Positions 25,607-34,318 of a stretch of 64,000 nucleotides of DNA are shown in pieces. Each line of letters opens with the position of its first letter. Position 1 is the first letter of the stretch. The notes beneath the pieces are model-generated. The model searched no databases and was not told the DNA's origin. It was given only the letters and a program-made list of their open reading frames with translations. The translations under genes were made by a program, and so were the position numbers. Source of the stretch: Roseibium sp. TrichSKD4 (GTDB lineage Bacteria > Pseudomonadota > Alphaproteobacteria > Rhizobiales > Stappiaceae); contig NZ_GL476311.1 of NCBI RefSeq assembly GCF_000148725.1, positions 7,501 to 71,500 on the forward strand. Direction: 5' to 3'.

Positions 25607-25629
25607 ATATTGATGATAACAATCAATAT
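25607..25629. promoter_or_regulatory. Operator-like dyad ATATTGAT-N7-ATCAATAT
   Basis: Perfect 8-bp arms at 25607-25614 and 25622-25629 in the divergent region between the two citrate-synthase-family genes; a further partial copy (AATATTGAT) overlaps at 25626. It abuts the start codon of the DNA-binding protein, an ideal position for autorepression. Confidence 0.65.
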
Positions 25630-25769
25630 TGATAAAGCAAGTTGATTGACGGTTCATGGGCAAAACCAAGAGGAGAATTCGATGACCCATGCACCTGATC
25701 GCGCCGCGCTTGCTGATGCGTCTTCAAACGGACTGGAAGGTGTTGTCGCCGCACAGACCCGGCTAAGTG

Positions 25770-27249
25770 GTCCGCCCTGAACAACGTCTAAGCCATTGAT
25801 GTTGCGCGTGGCCGAAGCAATACGCAAATATTCGATTTGACCGGTTTGGGGATGGGGTTTGTGATCCAGAGCAGCAAAATGATCAGTGCATTGAGGATCA
25901 GACGCAGGTTATGACCGGCTGCGGCCAGCAGGGCGTTGATGGCATCGCCATTTTTGCCATTGAGGAAGTTCCGGTCAAGTCGTCCATCTGTTTTCATGTG
26001 GCCGATGGTGGCCTCGATCGCTGATCGTCGTTTCAGCTCACGCTTCATCTGTGCCGTCAGCCCGCGCTTCTGGCCGGAGATCATGACCTTGGCGTCGCCC
26101 TCATAATCATGCCCCCGATAGCCACGGTCCACATAGACACGCTCAGCTTTGGTGCCGCAGACTTTCTCAGCCTGACTGATGGTGTCATTCAAGGTGTGCC
26201 CATCATAGGGATTGCCCTCAAAAGCCCTCGCCGCAAGAACCAATCCTTCCCGATTGGTCGTGGCAATGCCAACCTTGGCCCCGAACTCGTAAGGTGTTCG
26301 CGCCTTGCCCTTGGCAATACAGGCCACTTCCGGCGCATGCATGGAATAAATCTTGTTTTTGTCCTTGGGGGTCTGGGCCAGAAGCCGCTCCACCAGTCCC
26401 AGCAGACGGGAGAACCGGTGCTCAAGACCTTCGTTGCCTGCGATCTTGCGGGAGATGTCGCGATAGACCCGGCCCAGATAGGTCTTCAGCTTTTTGAGTT
26501 CCCGGCGCATCCGCTTGAACTGTTTGGCATGGGCATAACGGCCCGCCATCAAGGCCGCCTTTTTGGCAACTCTGGTATGGCTGCGACGCAAGATGATGCC
26601 GGCCCTCTTGGCCTGGCGCACCAGAAGCTGCAAGGCCTTGTGATAAAGACGGCTATCGGTGGGATGGGCAATGGCTTTGGGTTGAACGGTCGTATCAACC
26701 AAGACCCGCTCAAGGCTGCTCTTCTTGATCGTCCCGCTCTCAATCGCAACACCTACCGTAGCAGAAAGAAGCTTTTCCATTCCCTCAGGACCAATCCGTT
26801 TGCGCCAGCGGGTCATGGTTGAGGGATCAATGGGGAATTGGTGCTGGAAAAACTCAAAACCGCAGAAAGACTGCCAGTAGGGGTTTTCAACCCAACGCTC
26901 AACCGTCTCTTCATCGGAAAGATCGTACATGTGCTTGAGAAAGTGCAGCCCGGCCATCAGACGCGTTGGTTTGGCCGGTCGTCCCAAGGGGCGATAATGC
27001 CTGCCGAACTCCGCATCAAATTCATCCCAAGGCATCAGACCAGACAGCCGCACCAACGAATGGTTCATATCGATGATTGCGGCCAGGCGTTCCTTGAACA
27101 GATCGCCACACCGTTTGTTGCGTTTTGAAGGTCTCATGAGAATATGCCAGAAAATGCGTGCTTCGGATCAACTAACCGGCATATTCACACATCCAAAACC
27201 CAATGGGTATCCATACTCTTCAATCAGTTAAGGGGTTTTTCAGCGCGAA
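25770..27249 (-). mobile_element. IS5-family insertion sequence, about 1.48 kb
   Basis: One transposase gene between imperfect terminal inverted repeats: CCGCCCTGAACAAC at 25772-25785 matches the reverse complement of 27235-27248 at 11 of 14 positions. Both ends are flanked by CTAAGTG (25763-25769 and 27250-27256), a direct repeat of up to 7 bp; IS5 elements normally duplicate 4 bp of YTAR type, and CTAA within it fits, so the outermost IS bases remain uncertain. The target is the citrate synthase-like gene. Confidence 0.88.
25788..27137 (-). CDS. IS5-family transposase
   Basis: 449-residue DDE transposase. An N-terminal DUF772-type domain holds GRPAKPTRLMAGLHFLKHMY and SDEETVERWVENPYWQSFCG. 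The catalytic acidic residues lie in VLVDTTVQPKAI (D), ERVYVDRGYRGHD (D) and RRSAIEATIGHMK (E). A basic coiled middle part (AKQFKRMRRELKKLKTYLGR) is usual for this group. The gene is complete with ATG 27137 and has no frame break, so the element may be active. It reads against the interrupted gene. Confidence 0.94.
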   Translation of the reverse strand: MRPSKRNKRCGDLFKERLAAIIDMNHSLVRLSGLMPWDEFDAEFGRHYRPLGRPAKPTRLMAGLHFLKHMYDLSDEETVERWVENPYWQSFCGFEFFQHQFPIDPSTMTRWRKRIGPEGMEKLLSATVGVAIESGTIKKSSLERVLVDTTVQPKAIAHPTDSRLYHKALQLLVRQAKRAGIILRRSHTRVAKKAALMAGRYAHAKQFKRMRRELKKLKTYLGRVYRDISRKIAGNEGLEHRFSRLLGLVERLLAQTPKDKNKIYSMHAPEVACIAKGKARTPYEFGAKVGIATTNREGLVLAARAFEGNPYDGHTLNDTISQAEKVCGTKAERVYVDRGYRGHDYEGDAKVMISGQKRGLTAQMKRELKRRSAIEATIGHMKTDGRLDRNFLNGKNGDAINALLAAAGHNLRLILNALIILLLWITNPIPKPVKSNICVLLRPRATSMA

Positions 27250-28266
27250 CTAAGTGAAGTCAACGGATACGATGGTACTCTGATCCTCAATGGTCGACGC
27301 CTTGAAGACCTAGCCGGACATTTGAGCTTTGAAGCAGCCATAGACCATCTTTGGTCAGGCACTGTTTCAGCAGGAAGCTCCCAGTTAAACGATCTGGTCA
27401 GGTTGCTTGGCCGCGCCCGGCAGGAAGCCTTTGCAACTGTTCCGGTTATGCTGGCTGAAACCGGCTCACTCTCCATCGTCGAACGCCTGCAAGTAGGCCT
27501 TTCCGCCCTGCCAATTTCAGAGGATTTACCTGAAGCGGTGGCAATCACTGGGGCGTTTCCTGTGCTGGTGGCAGCGGCTGCTCGCGACAGCGGAGGCCTT
27601 CTACCAATTGCTCCAGAGCCCGCCTTGCCTGCCGCCGAAGACTTCCTTCGACTGCTGTCTGGAGAGACACCGGAACCTTGGACTGTTGACGCGCTGGAAC
27701 GCTATCTGGTGACCGTCCTGGATCATGGCTTGAATGCCTCGACCTTCACAGCGCGGGTGATCGCCTCGACACAAGCAAATATGAAAGATGCTACCCTTGG
27801 GGCCGTTGGAGCCCTAAAGGGTCCGTTGCATGGCGGTGCTCCCGGGCCGGTACTGGATATGCTGGATGCAATCGAAATACCGGACAACGCGGCGGAATGG
27901 ATCGCTTCTGCTCTTGCCAAAGGGGATCGGCTTATGGGCTTTGGCCATCGGATTTATCGAACACGCGACCCCCGCGCGGATGCTTTAAAGGCAGGGCTGG
28001 CCCACGTGCCTGAAACCGACCGCCTCGCTCTTGCAGAGGCCGTTGAACAAGCCGCGCTTACTGCATTGAGCAAAGCAAAACCAGATCGCGTTCTGGAAAC
28101 CAACGTAGAATTTTATACGGCGGTTCTGCTGGACTCTATCGGCCTCGACAGAAGCCTGTTTACACCCGTATTTGCCATTGGCCGGGCCGCCGGATGGTGC
28201 GCACATGTGGTTGAGCAACAAACCACCGGAAAACTCATCCGGCCAGCCTCGGTCTATGTCGGCCCC

Positions 28267-28686
28267 TTACCGGTTTGACGCTTCACTGCGCATGGCCATG
28301 CCTATGGTTTTTGGCGCAGTTTCCTTAAAGCCATATTTTTCATAGAGCTTGTTGGCCGGAACGTCGGCCAGCAGATTCACATAGGCACCGGCAGGCAGGT
28401 TTTCGGCGATCCAGTTCATCAGCTCGCTCACAATCCGCTTTGCAAGACCCTTGCCCTGATACTCAGGCACCACGACAATGTCTGTAACCTGAACAAAAAG
28501 CCCACCGTCCCCGACAAGCCGCCCCATTCCAACAGCTTTGCCGTCTATCTCCATGACAACAGAAAAGAGTGAATTGGGTAGTCCCGCTCGAGCTGATCCT
28601 TCCGAATAGCTTCCCATCCCCCCGGCTTTTCTGAGAGCCAGATATGTTTCAACGGTAGGGATTTTCTGACAGACAATCGGTTCCAC
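28267..28686 (-). CDS. GNAT family N-acetyltransferase
   Basis: 139-residue acetyltransferase. The acetyl-CoA loop is VVPEYQGKGLAKRIVSELM (Q/R-x-x-G-x-G/A pattern) in the middle, with the preceding strand VQVTDIVV. Start chosen at GTG 28686, which has a strong AAGGAG about 8 bases upstream; the longer ATG 28743 adds residues with no ribosome site. The 3' end overlaps the end of the citrate synthase pseudogene by 12 bases on the opposite strand. Substrate is unknown. Confidence 0.88.
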   Translation of the reverse strand: MEPIVCQKIPTVETYLALRKAGGMGSYSEGSARAGLPNSLFSVVMEIDGKAVGMGRLVGDGGLFVQVTDIVVVPEYQGKGLAKRIVSELMNWIAENLPAGAYVNLLADVPANKLYEKYGFKETAPKTIGMAMRSEASNR

Positions 28687-28799
28687 GAGGCTACTCCTTA
28701 AAATGAAGGCAGTATCTTTCGTGGATTCGCGAAAAGCGAGCAACAGCTATACGAACATCACCAGCTCTATATGCGTAACAACTTCGTCAAATGCCCCAA

Positions 28800-29825
28800 T
28801 CAATGCAAACCGCTGCGCTTTCGTGGTTGACTGGCTTCCATTGCAGCTTCGATCACGTCTTGACCGATGCCATCAATAAACTGATCCCAAACAGGCTTCA
28901 TCACTTCGACCCATTTATCACGCTGGTCAGGGGAAAGTTGACGAACCACACCCCCGTTCTCGATGATCTGAATCTTTTTGAAGGCATTCATTCCAAGAGC
29001 GCGTGCGTTATACTCTTTGGAAACTTCGTCAAAGATTTTCAGAAATTGATACTGAACATCGGGTTGGAGGCTGTCGAGCCAATCACGAGACACAACAGCA
29101 AGATAGGCTAGAAGCTGATGGTTTGTTTCGGTAACCCCATCTTGAACCGTATAAAAGTTTTCGGCAAAAATATTTGACCAGGTGTTTTCCTGTCCGTCCA
29201 CTTTTCCTCTCTCCAGAGCAGTGTAGACGTCACCAAACCGGATTTTACGAGCACTTGCTCCCAAGGCTTCAATCATCGCCACGGTCACGTCAGAATTCTG
29301 CACCCGAAAGTCCAAACCAGTGGCATCGCGTGGCAATTGCAGTGGCTTGTCTGCAGAAAACTGCTTCAATCCGTTGAGCATATAGCCCAAGCCAACAAAA
29401 CAGTAATCAGACATGGCACCCAGAAGCTCTTGACCTACCTCTCCCTCGGTGAACGATTTGACTGCGGCCATGGAACTGAACAGAAAGGGCAAATCAAATA
29501 CGCGATATTTCAGCGTATATGCCTCAAACTTTGACAAGGACGGCGCTGCGAGCTGCACATCCCCCAGTAGAAGCGCCTCCATAACCTTGTCATCATCAAA
29601 AAGCTTTGCTGACGGAAACACCTGCATGCAGGCTTTCCCATCCATTTCCTCGTTAATACGACGGGCTAATGCACTGGCCATTTCGCCTTTGGGATGCCCT
29701 TCGGCAGAAACGACATGACTGAACTTGATCACCACTTCATCGTCATCGCAATGGTCAGCAGCGTATAAAGGCAAACTAGAACATAATGACAACGCGAAAA
29801 TTGCAGCGGAAACAATCTCTTTCAT
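28800..29825 (-). CDS. TRAP transporter periplasmic solute-binding protein (DctP family), orphan
   Basis: 341-residue DctP-type protein with a signal peptide (SAAIFALSLCSSLPLYAADH). Family features include FSHVVSAEGHPKGEMA near the mature N-terminus, DVQLAAPSLSKFE, FRVQNSDV with the ligand-binding Arg, and GKVDGQENTWSNI. It would bind an organic acid and deliver it to a DctQ/DctM permease, but no permease gene is in this window. No recognisable regulator next to it either. The short C-terminal tail after AAMEASQ is unusual and basic. Confidence 0.9.
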   Translation of the reverse strand: MKEIVSAAIFALSLCSSLPLYAADHCDDDEVVIKFSHVVSAEGHPKGEMASALARRINEEMDGKACMQVFPSAKLFDDDKVMEALLLGDVQLAAPSLSKFEAYTLKYRVFDLPFLFSSMAAVKSFTEGEVGQELLGAMSDYCFVGLGYMLNGLKQFSADKPLQLPRDATGLDFRVQNSDVTVAMIEALGASARKIRFGDVYTALERGKVDGQENTWSNIFAENFYTVQDGVTETNHQLLAYLAVVSRDWLDSLQPDVQYQFLKIFDEVSKEYNARALGMNAFKKIQIIENGGVVRQLSPDQRDKWVEVMKPVWDQFIDGIGQDVIEAAMEASQPRKRSGLH

Positions 29826-29889
29826 GTATTACCGTCATTTAATGTGAAGTTTTACCAATTTCTGGCAGCTTACGCATTCTCATATTAGC

Positions 29890-30804
29890 TCATGAATAAA
29901 CTTTTACTGCAAATTCGAAGCAGAAAAGCCCTCGTGCCAAAGCCCCCCCATTTTTCAGGTCGTGAGTATAAATGAGAGACAGGTGACCCAGCTTGTCAGG
30001 ATTCCGTGAGACAAAGACGTCGGCGACCTTTCCTGCAGCATCAAAACCGAAAGACATGGCCGTATGAGCCTCACCGCACTCGAACACAACAAGGCTGCGG
30101 ACGCCGTTCAACTCCACAAATCTGGTTTGGTTTTGATCCCACAAGCGACCGAGAATTCGTACGATGTATTTGGCCACCTGCTCCGCTCCGTCCAGACTGC
30201 GGGTCAAAGCGGTCGCCTTCCCACCGCCGTCTGTTCTGTACCTTACCGACGCTGACAAAAGTTGTTGCATGTTTTCAACAGAACCGGTTTCAACAGCCGC
30301 AAGAAAGGCATGAAGAAACTGCTCCTGTTCCTTTGGTGCCGGCGCGCATCTTGGCGCTGCACTTTGAACATTCCGCTTTGCTCGGGACACCAGTTGCCTG
30401 CAAGCTGGTTCGCCAATTTGCAGAACGTCCGCCACCTCTCCGTAGGAGTTTCCGAACACCTCGCGCAGAAGGTAGGCCGCTCGCTCTTTCGGAGTAAGGC
30501 GCTCCATCACCATCAGAAATGCGGTGGTCAGTGTTTGAAGTGGTTCGGAAATCCAGGGGCCATCATAGTCCAGCCGGGTCTTATGGGCCGATTTCAGAAT
30601 ATCCAGACAATGATTTGCACAAACCCGCGTGAGCCATGCTTCGGCATTGTTGATCTGCGCGATGTCCTGCGCTTGCCATTTCAAAAACGTATCCTGAACG
30701 GCATCCTCAGCATCTGCGACGGTTCCGAGCATTCGGTAGGCGAGCCCCATTAACTGGGGCCGCATTTTTTCAAATTGAGATTGAGCTACACGAGACTTGG
30801 ACAT
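29890..30804 (-). CDS. sigJ: ECF41-group RNA polymerase sigma factor (SigJ-like)
   Basis: 304-residue sigma factor. Region 2 is at about residues 8-75 (MRPQLMGLAYRMLGTVADAE), region 4 at about 95-148 (RLTPKERAAYLLREVFGNSY, GEPACRQLVSRAKR), and a SnoaL-like extension occupies the remainder. ECF41 hallmarks are present: a WxxEP linker motif (WISEP, residues 84-88), DGGGK at 192-196 and NPDKL near the end. The C-terminal domain regulates sigma activity in this group in place of an anti-sigma factor. The linker before region 4 looks shorter than usual. ATG 30804 overlaps the preceding stop as TGATG. Confidence 0.92.
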   Translation of the reverse strand: MSKSRVAQSQFEKMRPQLMGLAYRMLGTVADAEDAVQDTFLKWQAQDIAQINNAEAWLTRVCANHCLDILKSAHKTRLDYDGPWISEPLQTLTTAFLMVMERLTPKERAAYLLREVFGNSYGEVADVLQIGEPACRQLVSRAKRNVQSAAPRCAPAPKEQEQFLHAFLAAVETGSVENMQQLLSASVRYRTDGGGKATALTRSLDGAEQVAKYIVRILGRLWDQNQTRFVELNGVRSLVVFECGEAHTAMSFGFDAAGKVADVFVSRNPDKLGHLSLIYTHDLKNGGALARGLFCFEFAVKVYS

Positions 30805-31235
30805 CAGTGATTTGACACGCCAATCCTGTTCCACAAGTTGATCATCGCAACGGCAGCGGTGAGACTGCTGATTTCGGCATCAGAGAAATGTTGTTGCAAC
30901 TCCTGCCTTAATCCCGTGAGATCCTGATGATCTTCCAGCTTGGTCAAGGCTTCTGTCCATGCAAAGGCGGCTCGTTCCGCGGCGCTGAAGTCATCGACAT
31001 GCCGCCACACCATCAGTCTCTCCAAGCGTTGCTGAGTTTCCCCGTCCTTGCGCGCTTCCGCTATGTGCATCTTCACACAATAGGCGCAGTTGTTCATTTG
31101 CGAAGCACGCAGTTTCACAAGGTGGTGCAGGGTGTTGTCCAACCCTGTCTTGCAGATTTCCGCATGCCCTTCGGCAAAGGTCGACAGAACTTTCGGGATG
31201 TTGGCGAAGTGGTCGATGGAAGCTGTTGTGGCCAT
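30804..31235 (-). CDS. Carboxymuconolactone decarboxylase / AhpD-like protein
   Basis: 143-residue alkylhydroperoxidase-fold protein with the redox motif NCAYCVKMH (CxxC-x3-H). This is one of the three classes of gene (carboxymuconolactone decarboxylase, oxidoreductase, epimerase) regularly linked to ECF41 sigma factors and usually their direct target. ATG 31235 follows AGGAG at a long spacing of 12 bases; TTG 31247 is an in-frame alternative but touches that site. It shares one base with the sigma gene. The substrate is unknown; peroxide or quinone chemistry is possible. Confidence 0.9.
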   Translation of the reverse strand: MATTASIDHFANIPKVLSTFAEGHAEICKTGLDNTLHHLVKLRASQMNNCAYCVKMHIAEARKDGETQQRLERLMVWRHVDDFSAAERAAFAWTEALTKLEDHQDLTGLRQELQQHFSDAEISSLTAAVAMINLWNRIGVSNH

Positions 31236-31277
31236 AGTGGTTTTCAACTCCTGTGTTGAGTGCTTAGGTACTCAATC

Positions 31278-31304
31278 GACGAGCGAGTCTGTTCAACTGT
31301 GACA
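31278..31304 (-). promoter_or_regulatory. ECF41-type promoter, TGTCACA-N16-CGTC
   Basis: On the minus strand TGTCACA (31304-31298) is followed after exactly 16 bases by CGTC (31281-31278). This matches the promoter described for ECF41 sigma factors. The -10 element ends about 43 bases before the start of the decarboxylase-like gene, which lies in one transcription unit with the sigma gene, implying autoregulation. Confidence 0.8.
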
Positions 31305-31343
31305 TGGCGCAAGTCCAAAAGTTCAAAACCAAAACCGATACGG

Positions 31344-32948
31344 TCACCTGCCGTCTTCCAACATCATTGCAGCCCCTTTCTCTGCAATCATGATCGTTGG
31401 CGCATTGGTGTTGCCAGATGTGATTGTCGGCATGACGGACGCGTCAATCACACGCAAACCATCTAACCCCTTTAGCCGCAAGCGCTCATCCACAACTGCA
31501 TGATCATCCATACCCATTCGGCAAGTCCCTACCGGGTGAAAAATTGTGGTGCCAATGTTTCCAGCCGCTGTTGCCAAGTCCTCATCGGACACAAGGTCTG
31601 AACCTGGAAGATATTCTTCCGGCTGGTGCATCGACAATGCGGGAGCAGCCAAGATTCTGCGCGCCAAGCGAATGGAATCGGCTGCAACCTTCCGGTCGCC
31701 TTCGGTTGAAAGGTAATTGGCCAGAATCTCCGGTTGCTGCGTTTCATCTGTCGATCTGATGTGACAATGCCCCCGGCTTTCGGGGCGCAAATTGCAGACG
31801 CTGGCAGTGATGGCCGGGAAATCGTGCAGAGGATCTCCGAACTTGTCCAGTGACAGGGGTTGGACGTGAAACTCAACATTCGCCGTTTCAAAAGACTGAT
31901 CAGATTTCGCAAAAACTCCCAATTGGCTTGGCGCCATGGACATCGGGCCAGACCTTTTCAGCAGATATTCCAATCCGATCAGCGCTTTGCCAAAAAGGCT
32001 TCCCGCCATCTGGTTCAGAGTTTTTGCTCCCGTCACCTTGAAGATCGTGCGCAGTTGCAAGTGATCCTGCAGGTTTTTTCCGATCTGCCGGCTCGCCAGA
32101 ATGGTCTCCAAACCAACCTGCCCGAGTATTTCAGGATCGCCAATTCCCGACAGTTCCAGAAGTTGCGGTGAGCCGATCGCACCGGCGGCCAGAACAAGTT
32201 CTCCATCCACCTCCAGTTTGCAGGCTTCGCCCTTGACCTTCAGCTCCAATCCGGATGCCTTACCCTCGTGCACGAGAATTCGGGACGCCTGCGCCTCAGT
32301 CAAGATGGTCAGGTTGGGCCGGTTTTTCGCAGGCTTCAGGAAGGCTTTCGCCGTGCTGACACGCGCGCCTCCGCGCTGGGTGACCTGAAAATAGGAAGAG
32401 CCGAAATTGTCGCCACCGTTAAAGTCCTGCACTTTTGGAATGCCGACTTCTACACATGCTTCGCGAAACCGGTCAAGGATGTCCCAGGACAAGCGCTGCT
32501 CTTCAACGCGCAATTCCCCACCTTGTGCGTGCAGGTCATTTGACCATGCGTAGTGATCTTCGGATTTCAGGAAATGCGGCAGGACATCACCCCAGCCCCA
32601 GCCGGTGAGCCCCATCTGGCGCCACCCGTCGTAATCGCGCGCCTGACCTCGCATGTAAATCATGCCATTGATAGAGGAACATCCACCCAAAACCTTGCCA
32701 CGGGGATACATCAAGGAACGACCATTAAGGCCGGGGTCGGGAGCGGTGTTGAAGCCCCAATCGGTCCGTGGATTTCCCATGCAGTAAAGATAACCGACAG
32801 GAATATGAACCCAGATGTAATTGTCGTCCTTTCCCGCTTCCAGCAACAGCACCTTGTTGTTGGGGTTCTCAGACAGGCGATTGGCCAATACACACCCGGC
32901 GGAACCGGCACCAACAATTACATAATCCCAAGATCCAAGATCCCGCAT
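31344..32948 (-). CDS. GMC-family FAD-dependent oxidoreductase (choline/alcohol dehydrogenase-like)
   Basis: 534-residue flavoprotein. The FAD loop is [18 protein letters not shown] near residue 10, the GMC signature 1 is [20 protein letters not shown], and the C-terminal catalytic His and Asn are in [10 protein letters not shown] and SGNTNAPT. It oxidises an alcohol to an aldehyde or ketone. Start chosen at ATG 32948, which has AGAGGACCT before it; ATG 32966 lies 18 bases further upstream without a site. No betaine aldehyde dehydrogenase or BetI is nearby, so a choline role is not supported. Confidence 0.88.
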   Translation of the reverse strand: MRDLGSWDYVIVGAGSAGCVLANRLSENPNNKVLLLEAGKDDNYIWVHIPVGYLYCMGNPRTDWGFNTAPDPGLNGRSLMYPRGKVLGGCSSINGMIYMRGQARDYDGWRQMGLTGWGWGDVLPHFLKSEDHYAWSNDLHAQGGELRVEEQRLSWDILDRFREACVEVGIPKVQDFNGGDNFGSSYFQVTQRGGARVSTAKAFLKPAKNRPNLTILTEAQASRILVHEGKASGLELKVKGEACKLEVDGELVLAAGAIGSPQLLELSGIGDPEILGQVGLETILASRQIGKNLQDHLQLRTIFKVTGAKTLNQMAGSLFGKALIGLEYLLKRSGPMSMAPSQLGVFAKSDQSFETANVEFHVQPLSLDKFGDPLHDFPAITASVCNLRPESRGHCHIRSTDETQQPEILANYLSTEGDRKVAADSIRLARRILAAPALSMHQPEEYLPGSDLVSDEDLATAAGNIGTTIFHPVGTCRMGMDDHAVVDERLRLKGLDGLRVIDASVMPTITSGNTNAPTIMIAEKGAAMMLEDGR

Positions 32949-33115
32949 AGGTCCTCTCAATGTCATTTTTGACAGATGGAGACATGCATCACTTGGCTGG
33001 TCAAGGTCAGTTCGAGTCAGACAACCACTGGTGGTCTAAACTATGACGGGAGACATTTACGTAGTTATTACGAGTCTTCGATATGGTCGCTTGATCTCAA
33101 GAACGAGGGTCAGCA

Positions 33116-34318
33116 GTGCCGAATTCCGCCAAACACCTTTTTGAAACCATCACCGAAACGCTGTTCGGCACCGCTTGCAGGATTTACACCCCAGCTAGAC
33201 ACTGGATAGGTGCCTCCGTCTTAATGATATTCGTTGCCATGATCGCAGCGGTTGTGACGATTTATCCGTCTTCCAACTGGGATGTATTTGCCTACACTGC
33301 CTCAGTGTTGGAAGACGAGGTGGATGACCCGGATGAACTGCACCGCCAAAGCTATGCCTATGTGCGCGAAAATGTGCCAGACGGGCAGTATATAACGCTC
33401 ACACAGGATCGGGGTTATCGCGTCAGGCAAGCTACGGACCCACATTCATTTTCAACGATGCTAGGGTTTTACCGAATTAAAGTTCTTTACATTGAAACGG
33501 CAAAGCTATTTGCCAAAATTACAAATCCGGTGACCGCACTTCGTTGGATATCAATAGGGTCTTCAATTGCTCTTGGCCTACTGCTCTTCACATGGCTTGC
33601 CCAAGAAAAGCTGCTGTCTCATGGCCCGATTGTGGTCGCACTGCTTATTTTATCCGGATTTCCTTATTCGGCGGAACTGATTACTCCGGACCTATATGCA
33701 GCCCTTTTTATAGTTCTGGGAGGTTATTTGTATCTGAACAAGCAGGATGTTTCCGCTGTGGGAACATTGGTTCTTGCTTTTTTGATCAGACCGGACCACC
33801 TCGCATTCATAGGCGTATTCTTTTTTGTTGCTGCTTTATATGGACCAGGAAGGTGGGTCTTAACTGCCTGTTTTGCGATTTGTTTCGGGCTGTATATGTT
33901 TTTGACACGAGGCGCCGATCACCCGGGTTGGTGGATCCATATGTGGTTCACACATGTCGAATATGTGCCGACACTTGAGGGATTTAATCCGGACTTTTCC
34001 ATTCTAGCCTATCTGAAAATGCTCGTTCGTTCGACCGTCCGGTCTCTGATCAACGAAACTTGGCTGGCCCTTTTATTCGTGCAGTTGGTGTTTTTGGTAC
34101 GGTTCATCGACCTTAGGGCCCTAACCGATCGCACCAAAGTTCTGCTGTACTCTGTGCTCTTGTCGATCCCGGCAAAATATGCCGTGTTTCCACATTTCGA
34201 GACCCGCTTTTACCTTCCCTATCTCGTCATCACCGGGATGATTTTGCTGACAGAATGGAACCGGCGTCAGACTAACATCCTTCACAACGATCCAACACGC
34301 TCCACACGCGCAGCGTAG
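33116..34318 (+). CDS. Polytopic membrane protein of unknown function
   Basis: 400-residue protein with about nine hydrophobic segments: one at about residues 30-50, a soluble loop of about 70 residues rich in Asp/Glu and Tyr (about 60-120), then closely spaced helices from 140 to 380. The loop between the first two helices is reminiscent of GT-C-type glycosyltransferases, but no DxD-like motif next to the first helix is secure, so no function is assigned. GTG 33116 has GAGGG upstream. Its last 37 bases overlap the end of the convergent DUF1203 gene. Confidence 0.7.
   Translation: MPNSAKHLFETITETLFGTACRIYTPARHWIGASVLMIFVAMIAAVVTIYPSSNWDVFAYTASVLEDEVDDPDELHRQSYAYVRENVPDGQYITLTQDRGYRVRQATDPHSFSTMLGFYRIKVLYIETAKLFAKITNPVTALRWISIGSSIALGLLLFTWLAQEKLLSHGPIVVALLILSGFPYSAELITPDLYAALFIVLGGYLYLNKQDVSAVGTLVLAFLIRPDHLAFIGVFFFVAALYGPGRWVLTACFAICFGLYMFLTRGADHPGWWIHMWFTHVEYVPTLEGFNPDFSILAYLKMLVRSTVRSLINETWLALLFVQLVFLVRFIDLRALTDRTKVLLYSVLLSIPAKYAVFPHFETRFYLPYLVITGMILLTEWNRRQTNILHNDPTRSTRAA

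Larger units (their letters stand above)
25682..28278 (+). pseudogene. Citrate synthase/methylcitrate synthase-like gene interrupted by an IS element
   Basis: The reading frame starts at ATG 25682 with AGGAG 7 bases upstream (MTHAPDRAALADASSNGLEG), is cut after 25769, and resumes in the same frame at 27257 with EVNGYDGTLILNGRRLEDLAG. Removing 25770-27256 restores 369 codons. The intact 3' part holds GPLHGGAPG and GFGHRIYRTRDPRA with both catalytic histidines; the third catalytic residue, normally Asp in NVDFY, is Glu here (NVEFY). A truncated product from the 3' part would lack the N-terminal strands. Clearly a recent inactivation of the divergent partner of the DNA-binding paralogue. Confidence 0.9.

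Noticed and set aside
31344-32948. Choline dehydrogenase betA
   Set aside because: The GMC family is certain but no betB, betI or choline transporter is adjacent, so a specific choline role is not supported.
32961-32974. Dyad TGTCA-TTTT-TGACA upstream of the GMC oxidoreductase gene
   Set aside because: Five-base arms in an AT-rich gap are too short to call a site, and no BetI-type gene is near.
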